A stretch of DNA of 64,000 bases from an uncultured Ruminococcus sp. (GTDB lineage Bacteria; Bacillota; Clostridia; Oscillospirales; Ruminococcaceae): positions 124,001-188,000 of the forward strand of contig UPZA01000001.1 of NCBI GenBank assembly GCA_900538575.1, in the 5' to 3' direction. Numbering within the stretch: the first letter of the stretch is position 1; the number at the start of each line of letters is the position of its first letter. A program made the translations under genes and the position numbers. This document shows positions 60,410 to 64,000 of this stretch, piece after piece. Below the pieces are notes generated by a model. The model was not told the DNA's origin. It did no database searches and saw nothing but the letters and a program-made list of their open reading frames with translations.

Positions 60410-60676
60410 TTGTATAAATTTGCACAATTATTACTGCGGCTTTTTATGCGGCTGTAATTAAATCATAGTTTTTTATATGAACAAAGTCCTGATATTTATT
60501 ATAACCACTACATCTCAGCACAGTTCCGGCAATGGGGCTGATTTCCGTTAGTTACGGAATAACGTAAATTAAGATTTACGTTGAAAATAAAAATATGAAT
60601 AGAATTATGGCAACATTATCCTGCCGGAGTAATCAAGTTATTGTACAATTTCTATAACTAATTCAAAGGAGGTAAT
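60410..60676 (+). promoter_or_regulatory. Long structured leader of rny, possible regulatory RNA
   Basis: Within the 5' UTR CCGGCA (60526-60531) can pair with TGCCGG (60622-60627), enclosing two further hairpins: TTCCGT/ACGGAA (60543-60548 with 60554-60559) and a perfect 9 bp AACGTAAAT/ATTTACGTT stem with a TAAG loop (60561-60569 with 60574-60582). This multibranch layout is not a riboswitch class I recognise. No U-run terminator is present. The short frame ATGTGCGGGCAATGA (60675-60689) overlaps the start region of rny. Confidence 0.45.
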
Positions 60677-62251
60677 GTGCGGGCAATGAATACTACTATT
60701 GCAATTATTTGCTGTGTGGCAGCATTTATAGTCGGCGCTGCGGCGGCAGGCTTTATCTGTTTTAAGCAGGGAATCGCTTACAGACAGAAGCAGGCTGAAT
60801 CTATTATGGGTTCCGCGGAAAAGGAAGCTGAAAGACTTCTTGCCGACGCTGATAAAGAAGCCGAAACAAAGAAAAAGGCCGCTCTTGTTGAAGCTAAGGA
60901 CGAAATCCATAAGCTGCGTTCCGACGCTGAAAAGGAGCTTAAGGACAGGCGTTCGGAGGTTTCCCGTCAGGAACGGCGTATACAGCAAAAAGAAGAAACC
61001 CTTGATAAAAAAAACGACAACCTGGAGCGTAAAGAAGAAATCCTCCAGAATAAAATCAAAAATGCGGAAGAGAAGCTCAAGGAAGCTGAAACCATTAAAA
61101 AAAGCCAGATGGATATCCTTGAAAGAATCTCAGAATTTACAAAGGATCAGGCTAAGGAATATATCCTTGAAATGCTTGACGGAGATCTTGTTCATGAAAA
61201 GGCGGTTAAGATTTCTAATTATGAACAGCAGATAAAGGACGAATGCGACGAAAAGGCAAGGAGCTATATATCTCTGGCTATTGCTAAATGTGCCGCAGAG
61301 CAGGTTTCAGAAGCGACCGTTTCAGTCGTTCCTCTTCCGAACGATGAAATGAAGGGCCGTATTATAGGCCGAGAAGGACGAAATATCAGAACCTTTGAAA
61401 CCCTAACCGGCGTAGATCTCATAATCGACGATACTCCGGAGGCTATAACGCTTTCCTGCTTTGACCATGTAAGAAGAGAAGTCGCCAGAATAGCCCTTGA
61501 AAAGCTTATTTCAGACGGCAGAATACATCCTACTCGTATCGAAGAGATGGTTGACAAAGCCAGACGCGAGGTTGAATACAGAATCAAACAGGAGGGCGAA
61601 AGAGCCGTTCTTGAAACAAATGTCCACGGTATCAATCATGAGCTTATCAAGCTTATCGGACGTCTGCGGTTCCGTACCAGCTACCGTCAAAATGTACTTA
61701 ACCACTCGATTGAGGTTGCGCAGCTTTCAGGAATACTTGCCTCAGAGCTGGGCGTAGACGCTAACCTTGCAAGACGCGCCGGACTTCTTCATGATATAGG
61801 CAAGGCGCTTACTGCTGAAATTGAAGGCTCGCACGTTCAGATAGGCGTAGACGTATGCCGTAAGTATAAGGAAAACCCTGAGGTTATCCATGCGATTGAA
61901 GCTCATCATAACGACGTTGAGCCAAGAACGGTAATAGCCTGCATAGTCCAGGCCGCCGACGCTATATCGGCCGCAAGACCGGCAGCAAGAAGCGAAAACT
62001 ATGAAAATTACATAAAACGTCTGCAAAAGCTTGAAGAAATCTGCAATGCCTACGAGGGAGTGGACAAGTGCTACGCCGTTCAGGCAGGACGCGAGGTAAG
62101 GATCATGGTATGTCCCGAGGTTATCAACGATGAACGTATGGTTATCGTTGCAAGAGATATTGCAAAGCAAATCGAAAGTGAAATGGAATACCCGGGTCAG
62201 ATTAAGGTAAATATGATCCGTGAAAGCCGCGCGGTTGATTATGCCAAATAA
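60677..62251 (+). CDS. rny: Ribonuclease Y
   Basis: The 524-residue protein has an N-terminal membrane anchor (residues about 5-27), a coiled coil of about 150 residues rich in Glu and Lys, a KH domain (MKGRIIGREGRNIRTFETLTG) and an HD domain (HSIEVAQ, GLLHDIGKAL). RNase Y starts mRNA decay at the membrane. The GTG at 60677 lies four bases after AAAGGAGG and gives MRAMNTT. The ATG at 60686 is the alternative, but its spacing of 13 is long. Confidence 0.96.
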   Translation: MRAMNTTIAIICCVAAFIVGAAAAGFICFKQGIAYRQKQAESIMGSAEKEAERLLADADKEAETKKKAALVEAKDEIHKLRSDAEKELKDRRSEVSRQERRIQQKEETLDKKNDNLERKEEILQNKIKNAEEKLKEAETIKKSQMDILERISEFTKDQAKEYILEMLDGDLVHEKAVKISNYEQQIKDECDEKARSYISLAIAKCAAEQVSEATVSVVPLPNDEMKGRIIGREGRNIRTFETLTGVDLIIDDTPEAITLSCFDHVRREVARIALEKLISDGRIHPTRIEEMVDKARREVEYRIKQEGERAVLETNVHGINHELIKLIGRLRFRTSYRQNVLNHSIEVAQLSGILASELGVDANLARRAGLLHDIGKALTAEIEGSHVQIGVDVCRKYKENPEVIHAIEAHHNDVEPRTVIACIVQAADAISAARPAARSENYENYIKRLQKLEEICNAYEGVDKCYAVQAGREVRIMVCPEVINDERMVIVARDIAKQIESEMEYPGQIKVNMIRESRAVDYAK

Positions 62252-62254
62252 ACT

Positions 62255-62290
62255 ACAGCCCCTGTGTTTACACAGGGGTATATTTTTTAC
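62255..62290 (+). terminator. Terminator after rny
   Basis: CCCCTGTG (62259-62266) pairs with CACAGGGG (62271-62278) around a TTTA loop, followed by TATATTTTTT. Confidence 0.75.
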
Positions 62291-62304
62291 AAGGAGAAAA
62301 AATA

Positions 62305-62973
62305 ATGGCAGGCGTCGTAATACATTTAGCGGCTGCGGACGCGACCTATGACATGCTGGGAATCAAGCGTTTGCCGCTTTATTATGCGGGAAATATAGCT
62401 CCGGACTGTATCCATGAAAGAAAGAATTATGTGCGTGAAATGAAAAAGTATACGCATATGCGCAGCGGGATACCCGATTGGGATTTTCTCAGTCCTGAAA
62501 ATCTGAATCTGTTCCACAGCAGACTAAAAGACTTTGCCGAAGATTACTGCAATAAGAACGAAGAAAGAGATCTTTACAAAGGCTATCTTGTTCATCTGAT
62601 AACTGATGAAATCTTTATTAAGACAATTAGGGAAAAGTGCGCCGCCGAGGCTATGAAATATGGTATCAGTCAGAAAGATAAAGAATTTTTCGGATTTATG
62701 ATGCGCGAACTTAACGGAGGCGACGCTATTACGGCTAAGCGTTATCCCTTTAAAAACGATCCGGTAAATATGCTGAAACAATCGTTCGGCTGCCGTATTA
62801 AGGATTATATCTCCGGCATTGAAATAATAAACGGTACAAAATGGATAACAGAAAATTATTTTTCCGGATTTTCTGATTTTGAATCTCCTCTGATTATGAA
62901 ATATGAAAACATAATATCTTTCATAAACCTCTGCTGCTCTGAAATCCCTAAAATACTTAACATGTATTTATAA
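62305..62973 (+). CDS. Zinc-dependent phospholipase C-like protein
   Basis: A 222-residue protein with the metal-binding pattern of the phospholipase C/P1-nuclease fold: VIHLAAAD near the start, GNIAPDCI, KYTHM and GYLVHLITDE. There is no signal peptide, unlike secreted phospholipases, so the substrate is probably intracellular. AAGGAG precedes the ATG; it follows the rny terminator by about 15 bases and may depend on partial read-through. Confidence 0.75.
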   Translation: MAGVVIHLAAADATYDMLGIKRLPLYYAGNIAPDCIHERKNYVREMKKYTHMRSGIPDWDFLSPENLNLFHSRLKDFAEDYCNKNEERDLYKGYLVHLITDEIFIKTIREKCAAEAMKYGISQKDKEFFGFMMRELNGGDAITAKRYPFKNDPVNMLKQSFGCRIKDYISGIEIINGTKWITENYFSGFSDFESPLIMKYENIISFINLCCSEIPKILNMYL

Positions 62974-63052
62974 AGCCATTGCTGTTATTTGTTGAATGTG
63001 CACAACTCCAAGCTTGTTTATTAATAGATTATATAGAATATTTCCAATACAG

Positions 63053-63081
63053 TTGAAAATATAAATAAAAAGTTGTATAAT
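63053..63081 (+). promoter_or_regulatory. Promoter of the EF-G-like gene
   Basis: TTGAAA (63053-63058) and TATAAT (63076-63081) with a 17-base spacer, 45 bases before the start codon. Confidence 0.65.
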
Positions 63082-63126
63082 TAAATATAGTTTATTGTAT
63101 ATTTTTATTAAAGGAGATTTACCGAG

Positions 63127-64000
63127 ATGAAACAAATAAAGAATATAGCTCTTGCCGGACATAACGGTTCCGGAAAAACCTCGCTTGCAGACGCTCTGCT
63201 TTTCAAAGCGGGAGCAGTCGATAGACTGGGTAAAACAATTGACGGAACTACTGTCTGCGACTTTGACTCAGAAGAGATAAAAAGAAAAATTTCAATAAAC
63301 GCGGCGCTGGCATCCTTTGATTATGAGGAAACTAAAATCAATCTTATCGACACTCCCGGTCTTTTTGATTTTGCCGGAGAAATGGAGGAGGGTATATACG
63401 CCTCCGACACTGTTATGATAACCGTTTCCGCTAAATCAGGGGTTAAGACAGGTACTAAAAAAGCTTATGCGTCAGCTGTCAGAGCCGGAAAATCAAAGAT
63501 GTTCGCCGTAACAAAAATAGACGACGAAAACGCCAATTTTTATAATGTTCTTACTGAACTGAAAACCGTTTTCGGTCCTACTGTGTGTCCGATCGTGGTA
63601 CCGGTTATAGAAAACGAAAAGATAGTTTCCTATGTTAATCTTATTGAAATGAAGGTTTACAAATACGAAAACGGAAAGGCCGTGGAAATTGACCTCCCTA
63701 TTGCAAAGGCTATTGAGAAAATGGTTTACCGTATAGACGGTCTGATCGAAGCCGTCAGCGAGGCGGTTGCCGAAACGGACGAAGAGCTTATGAATAAATT
63801 CTTTGAAGGCGAACCGTTTACTCAGGAAGAACTTATAAACGGCATACACATAGGAATGAACAAGGGGATCATAACTCCGGTGGTATGCGTTTCATCGTCC
63901 GATCTTTCAGGAGTTGATATGCTGCTTAAGGAGATAACTCTCCTGCTTCCGTCGCCGGACGAAGTACCGCCTAAAGAAGCGGTTGAAAACGGAAAAACGG
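63127..64000 (+). CDS. EF-G-like translational GTPase, C-terminus beyond the window
   Basis: About 291 residues are inside the window. The GTPase domain has P-loop GHNGSGKTS, switch 1-like FDSEEIKRKISIN, G3 DTPGLFDF and the G4 motif TKID, where true EF-G has NKxD. An insertion-rich region follows, as in FusA2-type proteins. It is therefore a paralogue rather than the main elongation factor, which usually sits beside the str operon. Role uncertain (ribosome rescue or recycling are options). AAGGAG precedes the ATG. Confidence 0.9.
   Translation, partial: MKQIKNIALAGHNGSGKTSLADALLFKAGAVDRLGKTIDGTTVCDFDSEEIKRKISINAALASFDYEETKINLIDTPGLFDFAGEMEEGIYASDTVMITVSAKSGVKTGTKKAYASAVRAGKSKMFAVTKIDDENANFYNVLTELKTVFGPTVCPIVVPVIENEKIVSYVNLIEMKVYKYENGKAVEIDLPIAKAIEKMVYRIDGLIEAVSEAVAETDEELMNKFFEGEPFTQEELINGIHIGMNKGIITPVVCVSSSDLSGVDMLLKEITLLLPSPDEVPPKEAVENGKT

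Noticed and set aside
60526..60627. Known riboswitch upstream of rny
   Set aside because: I compared by eye with the conserved cores of purine, SAM, TPP, c-di-GMP, glycine, T-box and ydaO elements and saw no match, so I reported it only as an unclassified structured leader.
60840..61235. A 131-codon plus-strand frame inside rny
   Set aside because: It is the +1-shifted reading of the lysine/glutamate-rich coiled coil of RNase Y and gives a meaningless Lys/Arg/Ser-rich product.

Overview
The window reads as chromosomal DNA of a Gram-positive anaerobe of the class Clostridia, most likely a Ruminococcus-like member of the Oscillospiraceae. The grounds are: moderately AT-rich DNA with strong GGAGG ribosome sites; a complete Rnf complex in the clostridial order C-D-G-E-A-B; the zinc-type short S14; an isolated SpoVAC homologue; and a secreted pectate lyase that ends in a type I dockerin, the cellulosome docking module. 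The genus is an inference from this gene content, not a direct identification.

Layout. 1-8838 (minus) is the S10-spc ribosomal protein operon from rpsJ to the truncated rpmD. A structured leader (8839-9125) precedes it, with a consensus promoter and an intrinsic terminator placed before rpsJ. 9225-13535 (minus) carries an M23 cell-wall peptidase, luxS, an RluA-type pseudouridine synthase, a membrane protein and a histidine phosphatase. 13774-21868 (plus) holds an XRE regulator, then apbE, a NusG-domain-II protein, a Gx transporter, rnfCDGEAB and a lipoprotein. ApbE probably attaches FMN to RnfD and RnfG. 21914-27250 (minus) is a glycan locus: GH42 beta-galactosidase, GH74 xyloglucanase lipoprotein and ROK glucokinase. 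27459-29653 (plus) has an HD hydrolase and a GH13 enzyme with a DUF1653 tail; facing it is a degenerate histidine-kinase-like protein.

31088-36478 contains gapA, two unrecognised genes, rnpB (minus), gdhA and a U32-like protein. 36505-39013 is a two-gene ABC exporter, divergent from a small Cro/CI-type regulator; twin palindromic operators bracket the exporter's consensus promoter. 39334-44239 carries an SCP2-domain protein with a histone-like basic tail, an Sfp-type phosphopantetheinyl transferase, a sialate O-acetylesterase, a small unknown protein and an ABC-F ATPase with a decayed second nucleotide site. 44374-47375 (minus) has two ECF sigma/anti-sigma-like modules. 47670-54901 includes pyrG, a small membrane protein, a BspA-like LRR protein with a GtrA protein, a CNNM/CBS protein, and a sensor-GGDEF-AraC fusion regulator. 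The fusion regulator diverges from the dockerin pectate lyase (55109-57985). 58035-59577 (minus) is a cluster of four small exported or membrane proteins with shared motifs. Then come spoVAC, rny behind a long structured leader, a phospholipase C-like protein, and the start of an EF-G-like GTPase cut by the window end.

I saw no tRNA or rRNA gene, insertion sequence, prophage or CRISPR array. Most transcription units have near-consensus sigma-A promoters with 17-base spacers and end in clear intrinsic terminators, so operon limits can be read with some confidence.
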